Assembly: GCA_021802225.1 (NCBI GenBank)
Contig: JAKAAS010000029.1
Span: 1-10,163 of the forward strand
From: Bacillota bacterium
GTDB taxonomy: Bacteria > Bacillota_E > Sulfobacillia > Sulfobacillales > Sulfobacillaceae
Reading direction: 5' to 3'
Length of the DNA: 10,163 nt
Positions 1-7,607 of the stretch are shown here, one piece after another (the stretch's first letter is position 1; every line of letters starts with the position of its first letter). The position numbers were made by a program, and so were the translations under genes. The notes beneath the pieces were generated by a model that was not told where the DNA came from, did not search any database, and saw only the letters and a program-made list of their open reading frames with translations.

Positions 1-920
1 CACCCAAAAGACATCAGCTTGTCATAGCGGAAACGGGGGAATGTCGCCCGCACCCAGATGAACACGAACATAGATACGCCGACTTTGAGCAAAAACCAGA
101 TAATCGGCGGGAGGAAGCTGGGCCCGAGCCACCCCCCAAAAAACAGAGTGACCGCGATGCCGCTGACGGTGATCATGTTGATGTATTCAGCAATGAAGTA
201 CATGGCAAAACGGAATCCGGAATACTCGGTATGGTATCCAGCGACCAGTTCCGACTCAGCCTCCGGCAGGTCAAACGGCGTGCGGTTGGTTTCCGCGAAG
301 GCCGTAATGTAATAGATGAGGAACGGAATGATTTCCGGGACAAAAAACCAGCCGTGAGCCTTTTGGGCGAGGACGATTCCCTCCATGCTGGCGGTATGCG
401 CCAGCATTAGAACTCCCATCACCGAGAGCCCCATAGCCAGTTCGTAGGAAATCATCTGGGCCGAGGCCCGGATGCCGCCCAACAGAGAGTACTTGTTCTG
501 CGATGCCCAGCCGCCCAGCACTATGCCGTAGATGCCTAGAGAACTGAACGCAAAGGCAATCAACAGGCCAATGGACGGATTGGCAATATCGAGGCTGATG
601 GTGGTGCCAAACAGGTGGATAGGAGCTCCGAATGGGATGACCGCATCCACGCAAAGCGCGGCGAACAGGGAAAACACCGGCGCGAGCCGAAACACAGACT
701 TATCCGCCAAAGCCGGCATGAGATCTTCTTTCAATGCCATTTTCAGCCCGTCGGCCAGCGGCTGCATCAGCCCGAACGGCCCTACCCGGTTCGGGCCCAG
801 CCGCAGTTGGAAAAACCCCAGCAGGCGCCGTTCAAACAGCGTCGTGTACGCGAACCCCAGCATCAGCAGGGAAATAAGGAGAATAATCTTCACGATGAGA
901 ATGACCAGCTGCAGAATCAT
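1..920 (-). CDS. nuoH: NADH-quinone oxidoreductase subunit H (NuoH), 3' end cut by window edge
   Basis: Membrane subunit of complex I that joins the peripheral arm to the proton-pumping membrane arm and forms much of the quinone chamber. The window holds 306 intact codons from the ATG at 920; the family is usually about 320-345 residues, so only the last helix end and C-terminus are missing. I read the frame without a stop to the edge. Hydrophobic helices start at residues 2-28. The family signatures are present: FERRLLGFFQ near 29-38, RLGPNRVGP near 40-48, ETNRTPFDLPEAESELVAG at 210-228 and the loop RATFPRFRYDKLM near 291-303. The conserved acidic residues of the quinone/E-channel region (E30, E160, E210, E220, E222, E224, E232) are all there. 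The start overlaps the nuoG stop as ATGA, and a strong ribosome site GAGGAGGTG (929-937) lies 8 bases upstream inside nuoG. Identification is very secure. Confidence 0.97.
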   Translation of the reverse strand, partial: MILQLVILIVKIILLISLLMLGFAYTTLFERRLLGFFQLRLGPNRVGPFGLMQPLADGLKMALKEDLMPALADKSVFRLAPVFSLFAALCVDAVIPFGAPIHLFGTTISLDIANPSIGLLIAFAFSSLGIYGIVLGGWASQNKYSLLGGIRASAQMISYELAMGLSVMGVLMLAHTASMEGIVLAQKAHGWFFVPEIIPFLIYYITAFAETNRTPFDLPEAESELVAGYHTEYSGFRFAMYFIAEYINMITVSGIAVTLFFGGWLGPSFLPPIIWFLLKVGVSMFVFIWVRATFPRFRYDKLMSFG

Positions 921-3238
921 ACGCTCGGCACCTCCTCAGGCCGGGTCAGTTTTACCAGGCCTTCCAAATGTTGGGCCCAGTCATGCCGGCTGCCGCGGGG
1001 GATCCACAGCGTGCGCTCCACAATCGCCGGGTCTCTTTGCACCCCAATCATCACGGTGCCTCCGGCAGTTTGAGCTTCCACGTACCCGCCGTGCTCGCCA
1101 ATGCCTAAACGCGCAGCATCCTCAGGACTCACCCGCGCCGCAAATTCCGTTTCGCGCGGCTCCAGAATCTCAGAAGGCATGCCGTTTTCCATCACCCAGT
1201 CGCCCTCAATTATCGTCCACTCCTGGGATGCATCCCGCATGCCCGGGCGTGGCACAGCCTGTGCCGGGCCATGATTATTCCCGGCCCGCAAAATCAGGTC
1301 GCCCTGGGCGCTGTCGAACGGGTCCCACTCGTCATCCAGTCCGAAATCCTGCCTGAAAAGCCTGCCCCAGTTCGCCACGTAAGTCCGGGTAGGCCTCGCC
1401 TGCCCCGGCGGCTGCACCCCGGCCGCGCCAATGCTCAGCCGTCCCTCCATATTCACGTAGGTTCCCTCCACTTCGCCCCAAGTCGCAACAGGGAGCAAAG
1501 CGTCTATATAGGGCATGTCGAGAGGCGGCACCACTTGCGCCGAAACCACATAGTCGGCTTTTGCCAGCGCCTGCTCGGCCAGCTGGCGGTCCGGCAGGTC
1601 TCGGGTGAGGTCTGCGCCCCACAGCACCAGCATCCGGATCTCTCCCGTCCGGGTTTTGTTCAGCAGTTCTTCGACATTGTCATAGCGGGGGTCAATTCCG
1701 GCCTGCTCATAGCCCCGCCAGTTTACCGGGCCAAACGTCGGCAGCACGGCTGTCGGCTTCTCCCGGAGCCCGGCCAACACGGCCAGAACCTCTGCCATGG
1801 CAGCGTTTTCGCCGTCCCACAAGAGACTCAGGTGTTCCGCGTCAACAAGCGCGTGCCCAAAGGCTTCAATGTCCTCGTCGGATACGGGTAGAACGTAGTC
1901 CCGGACAGAATCTACCAGCATCTGCACCCCGGGCCCGTCCTTGGCGGCGGCGGCTAGCGCCCGGGCGAAAAATACCGCCTCATCCTGGCTTGCCACCAGA
2001 TAATCTTGTCCCGGCATGGTGTCCCGAGTCAGCCTGCGGGGCCCAACCCCCAGGACTTTCAACTGGGAAAAGTGACGCAGGCGGTCGCGCAGCTTCAGAT
2101 GCACCACCGGCACCGCTTCATACGGATCGACTCCGACAAACACGACGGTGTCTGCCTCTGTCAGATCTTGAAAGGTGCCATTCAGCGCCGCAGGAAGATA
2201 GCCGCGGACATTGCGCATCACGGCGACATTGTCGCTTTGCGCCACATCGTGCGCGAACTTTTTGATCAAATGGGCCTCTTCGGCCGTAAACTGTCCCCCC
2301 ATCACAAACCCGATGCTGCCCGGCCCGTATTGGGCGTTCGTCTGCTGCATCCATTCGGCGACATCTCGGGTCGCCTGGGCCGCTGAAGTGGCCCGCTCCT
2401 TGACCCATGAATCGGCAATCCGGTCAGCATGGTAGCCAAAATCGTATCCAAAGCGGCCGCGGTCACACAGCCAGCCCCAGTCTCGGTCGGGAACCGGCCG
2501 CCCTTCCAGGCGGATGATGTGGCTCTCCCGCGTGGTCGCCAGACTGGAGCAGCCGACGGGGCAGTGCGGGCAAACTGTGCTGTGGCGGTCAATATTCCAC
2601 GGCCGCCCTTTGTGGTAGTACGGCGCAGACAATAGCGCGCCCACAGGGCAGAGGTCAATCACATTGCCGGTGAACTGGCTGGTGGCAGGCTGGTGGTCCA
2701 CCGTCGTCACGACAGTTTCCACTCCCCGCCCCTCAAGCAGCAGCTGCTCCTCTCCCACGTAGTCCCCCATGAAGCGCACACAGCGCTGACAGAGCACACA
2801 GCGCTCCTGGTCAATCAGCACGAGGTCGTTTATCGGCCCGTTTTTCACTTTTTGGATTTTGGGCTCCTGGAAGCGGCCGTGACCCGGACCGTACTCAAAG
2901 GTATAGTCCTGAAGGTAGCACTCGCCTCCCTTGTCGCAGACTGGACAGTCGAGCGGATGGTTGATGAGCAAAAATTCCAGCACGCCCTTGCGGCCCTTTT
3001 CGACGGCACTGCCTTTGGTGTGCACCACCATTCCCTCTGCGACCGCAGTGGTGCACCCCGTAACCAGTTTCGGCATCTTCTCGACCTGCACCAGACACAT
3101 CCGGCAGGCGCCTAAAGGTCCGAGTGCCTGATGATAGCAGTAAACCGGCACATCCACCCCGAGCCTGGCGGCTGCATCCACAATCATTGTGCCTTCAGGC
3201 ACCGTGACTTCCTGACCATCAATGGTTAACCGTATCAT
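917..3238 (-). CDS. nuoG: NADH-quinone oxidoreductase subunit G (NuoG)
   Basis: Largest peripheral-arm subunit of complex I, relaying electrons from the NuoF/NuoE end toward NuoI and NuoB. It is 773 residues, close to the Thermus Nqo3 size. N-terminal ferredoxin-like domain: C34, C45, C48, C62 ([2Fe-2S] N1b); then H94, C98, C101, C107 ([4Fe-4S] N5, with its typical histidine ligand); then C147, C150, C153, C197 ([4Fe-4S] N4). The molybdopterin-oxidoreductase-like part opens with C223, C226, C230, C258, the full ligand set of the off-pathway N7 cluster. The rest is a degenerate molybdoenzyme fold with no expected cofactor, ending in a dinucleotide-binding-like domain near 690-770. I chose the ATG at 3238 (MIRLTIDG) because the ferredoxin fold begins there and GGGAGCG lies 7 bases upstream; an in-frame start at 3295 would add 19 unrelated residues and overlap nuoF deeply. 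The chosen start still overlaps the nuoF end by 20 bases. Confidence 0.96.
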   Translation of the reverse strand: MIRLTIDGQEVTVPEGTMIVDAAARLGVDVPVYCYHQALGPLGACRMCLVQVEKMPKLVTGCTTAVAEGMVVHTKGSAVEKGRKGVLEFLLINHPLDCPVCDKGGECYLQDYTFEYGPGHGRFQEPKIQKVKNGPINDLVLIDQERCVLCQRCVRFMGDYVGEEQLLLEGRGVETVVTTVDHQPATSQFTGNVIDLCPVGALLSAPYYHKGRPWNIDRHSTVCPHCPVGCSSLATTRESHIIRLEGRPVPDRDWGWLCDRGRFGYDFGYHADRIADSWVKERATSAAQATRDVAEWMQQTNAQYGPGSIGFVMGGQFTAEEAHLIKKFAHDVAQSDNVAVMRNVRGYLPAALNGTFQDLTEADTVVFVGVDPYEAVPVVHLKLRDRLRHFSQLKVLGVGPRRLTRDTMPGQDYLVASQDEAVFFARALAAAAKDGPGVQMLVDSVRDYVLPVSDEDIEAFGHALVDAEHLSLLWDGENAAMAEVLAVLAGLREKPTAVLPTFGPVNWRGYEQAGIDPRYDNVEELLNKTRTGEIRMLVLWGADLTRDLPDRQLAEQALAKADYVVSAQVVPPLDMPYIDALLPVATWGEVEGTYVNMEGRLSIGAAGVQPPGQARPTRTYVANWGRLFRQDFGLDDEWDPFDSAQGDLILRAGNNHGPAQAVPRPGMRDASQEWTIIEGDWVMENGMPSEILEPRETEFAARVSPEDAARLGIGEHGGYVEAQTAGGTVMIGVQRDPAIVERTLWIPRGSRHDWAQHLEGLVKLTRPEEVPSV

Positions 3239-4511
3239 ATAGCTTCGCTCCCATCGGACATGCGTGTTCACGCACATGTGCCTCGAACTCGTCACGGAAG
3301 AACTTCATAGCGCTGACCAGGACCCCCAAGGAGGCATCGCCCAGCGGGCAGAAACATTTCCCGCCGATGTTGTCAGCAATATCCATAAGAGTGTCAAGGT
3401 CCTCTTCAGTGCCCTGACCCCTCTCGATCCGGTCCAGCACGTCGGTCATCCAGTACGTGCCTTCCCGGCACGGAGTGCACTTCCCGCATGACTCTTCCCG
3501 GTAAAACTTGACCAGGCGCGCCGTCGCCCCCACCATGCAGACGCTGTCGTCCAGAACGATGCACCCTCCGGATCCCAGCATGGATCCTGCCTGCAGCACC
3601 GATTCGTAATCCAAGGGCGTATCCAGCTTGTCAGGCAGAAGCAAGGGAACGGAACTGCCCCCGGGAATGACTGCCTTAATCTTATGTCCCGGAAGCACAC
3701 CGCCCGCGTAATCGTCAATCAAGGACCGCAGGGGCGTGGCCAAGGGGATTTCATAGTTGTCGGGGCGGGACACCCGCCCGCTGACACTGAAAATCTTGAC
3801 TCCGGGACTCTTGGCGGTTCCCATGCTGGTGTACCACTCGGCCCCGTAGGTGACGATAGCGGGCACATTGGTGATGGTCTCCACGTTATTCACCACGGTT
3901 GGCCCGCCGTAAAGTCCGGCAATCGCAGGGAACGGCGGTTTCAGCCGCGGATTCCCGCGCCGTCCTTCCAGGGACTCCAACAAAGCCGACTCTTCGCCGC
4001 AAATATAAGCGCCAGCGCCCCGGTAGACCTTCAGATCCACGGAGAACCCCGAGCCCAGGATGTTCTCACCCAAAAATCCTTCCGCGTACGCCTCGGAGAC
4101 CGCCCGCTGCAGCTGCTCCGCTCCAAATAGGAACTCTCCCCGGCAATATATGTAGGCTTCGCGGGCTTTGGTGGCATAACTGGAAATAATAATACCCTCA
4201 ACGAGCTGGTGAGGATTTTTTTCAATGATTTCCCGGTCCTTGTAGGTCCCGGGTTCTGCTTCATCAGAATTGACAACCAGGTAGCGCTTGCGGCCGTCAT
4301 TGGGCAGGAATCCCCACTTCATTCCGGTTGGAAAGCCGGCGCCCCCCCGGCCCCGGAGCCCGGATTTCTTCACGAGGTCGACCAATTCTTCCGGCTTGTA
4401 GTCGGTGAGGGCGGTCTTGAGGGCTTGGTAGCCCCCGTGAGCCAGGTAGACGTCCATGCGGTCAATGTCCGCGACTTCGCGGTTGCGCAGCAGATAATAC
4501 TTCTGGCTCAT
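3219..4511 (-). CDS. nuoF: NADH-quinone oxidoreductase subunit F (NuoF), NADH/FMN-binding
   Basis: Flavoprotein subunit at the tip of the complex I peripheral arm; it oxidises NADH and passes electrons through FMN to the N3 iron-sulfur cluster. At 430 residues it has the usual length. The FMN/NADH-binding glycine-rich motif GLRGRGGAGFPTGMKW spans about 51-66, the NSDEAEPGTYKDR segment is at 81-93, and the second nucleotide-binding segment GAGAYICGEESALLESLEG is at 165-183. The [4Fe-4S] N3 ligands are C342, C345, C348 (SCGKCTPCREG) and C388 (FCPLGD). The ATG at 4511 overlaps the nuoE stop in an ATGA arrangement with an AGAGGTG ribosome site just upstream. Related flavin subunits occur in NAD-linked hydrogenases and formate dehydrogenases, but those normally carry extra ferredoxin or thioredoxin-like domains; the lean length and nuoA-H context make this the complex I form. 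Confidence 0.97.
   Translation of the reverse strand: MSQKYYLLRNREVADIDRMDVYLAHGGYQALKTALTDYKPEELVDLVKKSGLRGRGGAGFPTGMKWGFLPNDGRKRYLVVNSDEAEPGTYKDREIIEKNPHQLVEGIIISSYATKAREAYIYCRGEFLFGAEQLQRAVSEAYAEGFLGENILGSGFSVDLKVYRGAGAYICGEESALLESLEGRRGNPRLKPPFPAIAGLYGGPTVVNNVETITNVPAIVTYGAEWYTSMGTAKSPGVKIFSVSGRVSRPDNYEIPLATPLRSLIDDYAGGVLPGHKIKAVIPGGSSVPLLLPDKLDTPLDYESVLQAGSMLGSGGCIVLDDSVCMVGATARLVKFYREESCGKCTPCREGTYWMTDVLDRIERGQGTEEDLDTLMDIADNIGGKCFCPLGDASLGVLVSAMKFFRDEFEAHVREHACPMGAKLYDTVNH
3246..3252 (-). promoter_or_regulatory. Ribosome binding site deciding the nuoG start
   Basis: GGGAGCG on the minus strand stands 7 bases upstream of the ATG at 3238, within the last codons of nuoF. Together with the onset of the ferredoxin-like fold at MIRLTIDG it fixes the nuoG start, against an in-frame start at 3295. 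Confidence 0.6.
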
Positions 4512-4993
4512 GGCTTCACCTCTTCCTCCGGAGACTTGCTGGATTCCAGCAGCACATCGGCGCGCTCAGGGTCCAGCCCTTCAAAATAGCGCAGGTTGAC
4601 CTGGGCCACGGGCGCCTGATTGCAGGCGGCCAGGCACTCCGCCTCCAGCAGGGTGTACTCTCCATCCGCTGTCGTCTGGCCTTCTTTTATGCCCAGGCGG
4701 TGCTCGAGGTTCTCCATCAGCCGGTCGGAGCCAGCTAGGGCACAGGACAGGCCCACACAGACATGCACGACTTTCTTGCCTACCTGGTTTCGGAAAAACA
4801 GCGAGTAAAACGAGGCCACCGATTCTACGTATGATTCCGGCAGGTCAAAGAGGGTGGCGACATCGTGAATGGTCTCATCAGACAGCCAGCCTTCTTCGGC
4901 CTGTATTCGGTGCAGCAACGGCATTAACGCAGAGTTGGCGCCCGGGTACTGCTCTTTAAATTCCCGGGCCCACTGATTCCACTCCGGCTTCAT
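4508..4993 (-). CDS. nuoE: NADH-quinone oxidoreductase subunit E (NuoE), [2Fe-2S] thioredoxin-like
   Basis: Small peripheral subunit of complex I (24-kDa family) that packs against NuoF and carries the off-path [2Fe-2S] cluster N1a. It is 161 residues, typical for bacteria. An N-terminal helical bundle (about 1-70, with the usual LHRIQAEEGWLS segment near 27-38 and VASFYSLF near 59-66) precedes a thioredoxin-like domain. The cluster ligands are visible with canonical spacing: C79 and C84 (VCVGLSC), then C120 and C124 (ECLAAC). The tail is acidic (about 150-161). The ATG at 4993 overlaps the nuoD stop (ATGA), with AGGGGATG about 9 bases upstream as the probable ribosome site; its own stop overlaps nuoF in the same way. 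Presence of NuoE with NuoF and NuoG shows that the enzyme is the full NADH-oxidising form, not the truncated 11-subunit type. Confidence 0.97.
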   Translation of the reverse strand: MKPEWNQWAREFKEQYPGANSALMPLLHRIQAEEGWLSDETIHDVATLFDLPESYVESVASFYSLFFRNQVGKKVVHVCVGLSCALAGSDRLMENLEHRLGIKEGQTTADGEYTLLEAECLAACNQAPVAQVNLRYFEGLDPERADVLLESSKSPEEEVKP

Positions 4994-6198
4994 TTGTCGA
5001 CATCCCCTAACATAATGTCAATACTGCCGATGGCAGTAATCACATCCGCCACCAACCCGCCTTTGCACATGAGCGGCATTGTCTGCAGATTATAGAAAGA
5101 TGGAGTCCGCGCCCGCCATCGGTAAGGCTTGGTGCCGCCGTCCGAGACAATATAGAATCCCATCTCGCCTCGCGGCCCTTCCACAGCCTGATACACTTCC
5201 CCTGCCGGCACCACAAATCCCTGCGTCACCAGTTTAAACTGGTGAATCAAGGCCTCCATGTTTCCGTAGATTTCCTCCCTGGGAGGCAGGCTCACCTTGC
5301 GGTTGCTGGAAGTGTAAGGCCCAGTCGGAGTAATTTTGTCAATCGCCTGCTCGATAATCTTCATAGCCTCATAAATCTCGTCCACCCGCACCCAGAACCG
5401 GGCATAGGCATCTGCGCCGCTGCGCACGGGCACGTTGAAGTCAAATTCGTCATAAGAGGAGTACGGCTCATCCTTGCGCAAGTCAAGCGGCAGCCCTGTG
5501 GCCCGCAGGTTCGGTCCCGTGACAGACAATCCGAGCGCTTGTTCTTGAGTAATTGTGGCAATGCCCTCGAGGCGCTCATTAATCAGAGGGTTTCCCTCAA
5601 AAAGATGGCGGTAGGATTTCATCCAGCGGGGAAAGTCCTTGACAAACGCATGGACTTTTTCATGGAATCCCTCCGGCAAATCGTAGGCAATCCCGCCAAT
5701 CCGGAAGTAACTGGGATTCATCCTCACCCCAGCCGCATCCTCAATTAAATCAAGAATCACCTCGCGCTCGCGCATGGTGTAGAAAAACAGACTCATGGCG
5801 CCCAAGTCCATCACATGGGTGCCGAGCCATACCAAGTGGCTGGCCACGCGCGTCAATTCGGCAAATAGCACGCGAATATACTGCGCGCGCTTGGGCACTT
5901 CCAAGTTCAGCAGCTTTTCCACGGCCAGCACATACGCCAGATTATTGGTCATCGGAGCCAGATAATCGAGGCGGTCGGTAATGGTGTTGCACTGCTGGTA
6001 GGTCAGGTTTTCTGCCGTCTTTTCAAATCCGGTATGGAGGTACCCAATGACCGGCTCGGCATTGACGACCCGCTCCCCATCCAGTTCCAGGCGGACGCGC
6101 AACACTCCGTGCGTGCTGGGGTGCTGCGGGCCCATGTTGATAATCATCGTTTGGCTTGGATCCGCTGTTTGCGTGGATTCCAGTTTATCAGCAGCCAT
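4990..6198 (-). CDS. nuoD: NADH-quinone oxidoreductase subunit D (NuoD), quinone-site subunit
   Basis: 49-kDa-family subunit of complex I; with NuoB and NuoH it forms the quinone-reduction site. It is 402 residues, the normal length for an unfused NuoD. The GPQHPSTHG loop is at 23-31 and DRLDY at 75-79; H30 and Y79 correspond by position to the quinone-binding His38 and Tyr87 of Thermus Nqo4 (offset 8 in both cases). The GYLHTGFEK motif (52-60) is the Thermus/Gram-positive form rather than the HRGxEK form of proteobacteria. The C-terminus ends GDVDK where most homologues end in VDR. It shares ancestry with [NiFe]-hydrogenase large subunits but lacks their metal-binding cysteine pairs, with no CxxC at either end. 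The ATG at 6198 follows the nuoC stop after 12 bases; GAGGTGA (6204-6210) serves as ribosome site. It is not fused to NuoC, unlike in E. coli. Confidence 0.97.
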   Translation of the reverse strand: MAADKLESTQTADPSQTMIINMGPQHPSTHGVLRVRLELDGERVVNAEPVIGYLHTGFEKTAENLTYQQCNTITDRLDYLAPMTNNLAYVLAVEKLLNLEVPKRAQYIRVLFAELTRVASHLVWLGTHVMDLGAMSLFFYTMREREVILDLIEDAAGVRMNPSYFRIGGIAYDLPEGFHEKVHAFVKDFPRWMKSYRHLFEGNPLINERLEGIATITQEQALGLSVTGPNLRATGLPLDLRKDEPYSSYDEFDFNVPVRSGADAYARFWVRVDEIYEAMKIIEQAIDKITPTGPYTSSNRKVSLPPREEIYGNMEALIHQFKLVTQGFVVPAGEVYQAVEGPRGEMGFYIVSDGGTKPYRWRARTPSFYNLQTMPLMCKGGLVADVITAIGSIDIMLGDVDK

Positions 6199-6210
6199 TC
6201 ACATCACCTC

Positions 6211-6672
6211 TCAGTCGATACGAGTCCCCGTCATGGGATAATCCTTGCGCAGAGGGTGTCCGTCCCAGTCGTCCGGGAGATAGATGCGCCTCAAATCCGG
6301 ATGCCCCTCGAAAACAATGCCAAACAGATCATAAGCTTCCCGCTCCGGCCAATTGGCTCCTGGCCACAAGGGCGTCACACTGGGCACGCTCTGGTTAATC
6401 GCCACGCGGGTTTTGATGCGGATGCGGGCATGCTTCCACGGTTCGTAAAGATGGTAAACCACCTCAAAACGCGGGTGGGTCGGCAGGTAATCCACCACCA
6501 GCACATCAAGACACATCTTGTACTTTTGCTCATCCCGGAGAAAAGCCATGACGCGCAACAGGTCCGGCAAGCCGACCCGCAGGGTCGGCTGGTCAATAGC
6601 CGCCACGGGCTCGAGCGCATCCGGAAACTCACTTTGCAGCCGCTCAACAATTTCTGGGTCATTTTGGTTCAC
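6211..6672 (-). CDS. nuoC: NADH-quinone oxidoreductase subunit C (NuoC)
   Basis: 30-kDa-family subunit of complex I, which has no cofactor and braces NuoD and NuoB in the peripheral arm. At 153 residues it is a short form, lacking the long N- or C-terminal extensions of mitochondrial and actinobacterial homologues. The family signature is complete: ERE at 110-112, [16 protein letters not shown] at 115-130 and HPLRKDYP at 139-146. The start is GTG at 6672, overlapping the nuoB stop (GTGA); GGAGG lies about 10 bases upstream within the last nuoB codons. The next in-frame ATG is residue 42 and would delete part of the conserved fold, so GTG is preferred. Its stop lies within the ribosome site region of nuoD, suggesting coupled translation. 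Confidence 0.95.
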   Translation of the reverse strand: MNQNDPEIVERLQSEFPDALEPVAAIDQPTLRVGLPDLLRVMAFLRDEQKYKMCLDVLVVDYLPTHPRFEVVYHLYEPWKHARIRIKTRVAINQSVPSVTPLWPGANWPEREAYDLFGIVFEGHPDLRRIYLPDDWDGHPLRKDYPMTGTRID

Positions 6673-7184
6673 GGGGTTTGCGCCTCCATTGCCAGTCTCT
6701 GATACTTCGGGGGGATGCCCTTCATAATTTGCTCTTGCAATTTGAGAATGCCAAACATCAGAGCCTCTGGATTAGGCGGGCACCCCGGCACGTAAATATC
6801 CACCGGCACGACATGGTCCACTCCCTGAATGATGGCGTAGTTGTCAAACACCCCGCCCGATGAGGCGCAAGCCCCCATCGATATGACCCATTTCGGCTCC
6901 GGCATCTGCTCCCAAATCGTGCGCAGCACCGGCGCCATCTTCTGGCTGACCCGTCCTGCCACAATCATCAGGTCCGCTTGCCGCGGCGACGCCCGGAAGA
7001 CCTCTGCCCCGAACCGGGCCAGGTCATAACGGGAATTGGTCACGCTCATCATCTCAATGGCGCAGCACGCCAAGCCGAACGTGGCCGGCCACACAGACGA
7101 CTTCTGCGCCCAACGGCCCATCTTTTCCACCGTTGTCAGCAAGAGAGACTTTTCCGCTTCTTTTTGCGCCGGATTCAATCCCAT
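6669..7184 (-). CDS. nuoB: NADH-quinone oxidoreductase subunit B (NuoB), N2 cluster
   Basis: PSST-family subunit of complex I holding the terminal [4Fe-4S] cluster N2, which donates electrons to quinone next to NuoD. From the ATG at 7184 it is 171 residues, a normal length. The N2 ligands are C40 and C41 (tandem cysteines in [11 protein letters not shown]), C106 (GACASSGG) and C135 (VPGCPPNPE). I chose 7184 over the in-frame GTG at 7205, which would add only seven residues, because the ribosome site AGGGGGGG sits 6 bases before the ATG and falls inside the longer alternative. The start lies inside the nuoA 3' end, giving a 10-base overlap. The stop overlaps the GTG start of nuoC. Identification is secure. 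Confidence 0.96.
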   Translation of the reverse strand: MGLNPAQKEAEKSLLLTTVEKMGRWAQKSSVWPATFGLACCAIEMMSVTNSRYDLARFGAEVFRASPRQADLMIVAGRVSQKMAPVLRTIWEQMPEPKWVISMGACASSGGVFDNYAIIQGVDHVVPVDIYVPGCPPNPEALMFGILKLQEQIMKGIPPKYQRLAMEAQTP

Positions 7185-7537
7185 TGAAATCCCCCCCTGT
7201 TCCACACATAGGCAAACGCAAACGCCACAATGACCAGGAAGAATACCGCCTTCTCAAATCCCGCCTGCCGCAGATCACTCAGGCTGATAGCCCAGGGATA
7301 CAGGGCCATCACTGCCACGTCAAAAATCATGAAAAACATTGCTACCCGGTAAAACCGCACGGAAAAATAGCCCACCGGCGCTTCCGGGGCAATTCCTGAT
7401 TCGTAGGTAGCCTTCTTCAGACCCCCGGGTGCCTGCGGGCCCAGCATATTCGAGATGAATGACATGCCGAACGCCGACAGAAAAGCCACAATAAAATAAA
7501 TCAATAGTGCGGTGTAATTCGTGAACAAAAACGCCAC
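7175..7537 (-). CDS. nuoA: NADH-quinone oxidoreductase subunit A (NuoA), with FDVE glutamate replaced
   Basis: Small membrane subunit of complex I (ND3 family) at the junction of peripheral and membrane arms; first gene of the nuo operon. It is 120 residues with three predicted helices: about 9-29, 65-84 and 96-112. The loop after helix 1 carries TYESG (44-48), the family hallmark, followed by [22 protein letters not shown], split over 61-82. In most homologues this reads FDVE; here residue 75 is alanine (GCA codon at 7313-7315), so the conserved intramembrane glutamate is absent while the neighbouring Asp73 remains. The start is uncertain. The GTG at 7537 gives 120 residues but its G-rich tract abuts the codon with no spacer. 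A TTG at 7528 gives 117 residues and has GGGGGTG about 6 bases upstream, a better-placed site. No start alternative affects the helices. A promoter candidate lies upstream at 7608-7636. Confidence 0.94.
   Translation of the reverse strand: MAFLFTNYTALLIYFIVAFLSAFGMSFISNMLGPQAPGGLKKATYESGIAPEAPVGYFSVRFYRVAMFFMIFDVAVMALYPWAISLSDLRQAGFEKAVFFLVIVAFAFAYVWNRGGFQWD
7191..7198 (-). promoter_or_regulatory. Ribosome binding site deciding the nuoB start
   Basis: A purine run AGGGGGGG on the minus strand stands 6 bases upstream of the ATG at 7184, inside the last codons of nuoA. It favours the ATG at 7184 over the in-frame GTG at 7205 as the nuoB start. The homopolymer of seven G is a little unusual for a ribosome site. 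Confidence 0.7.
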
Positions 7538-7580
7538 CCCCGCTGTCTAAAGTCAATCGAACGCCGCCATAGGAACTAAT

Positions 7581-7595
7581 CCCGAACGTTCTCGG
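7581..7595 (-). repeat. Palindrome in the nuoA leader
   Basis: A perfect 8-bp palindrome GAACGTTC (7584-7591) is flanked by CC/GG that pair if a two-base bulge is allowed (minus strand CCGAGAACGTTCGGG). It lies just downstream of the predicted transcription start. It has no loop, so it is not a terminator. It resembles half-sites of the Bacillus LexA box (GAAC...GTTC) but lacks the four-base spacer, so I do not call it one. Confidence 0.3.
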
Positions 7596-7607
7596 ATTCA
7601 CAAATAA

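Noticed and set aside
532..1356. Long plus-strand open frame opposite nuoH and nuoG
   Set aside because: Its composition is rich in Arg, Pro and Ser, as expected for the antisense of GC-rich coding sequence; the minus-strand genes are clearly real.
4537..4551. Perfect inverted repeat with 7-base arms in the 3' end of nuoE
   Set aside because: It lies wholly in coding sequence, has a one-base centre and no T tail, so it is neither a terminator nor a likely operator; probably chance.
3219..4993. NuoE/NuoF as part of an NAD-linked hydrogenase or formate dehydrogenase
   Set aside because: They sit inside a canonical nuoA-H order, NuoF lacks extra ferredoxin domains, and NuoG/NuoD carry complex I motifs without hydrogenase metal ligands.
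7584..7591. Possible LexA/SOS box
   Set aside because: The GAAC and GTTC halves are directly adjacent; the Bacillus box needs four bases between them.
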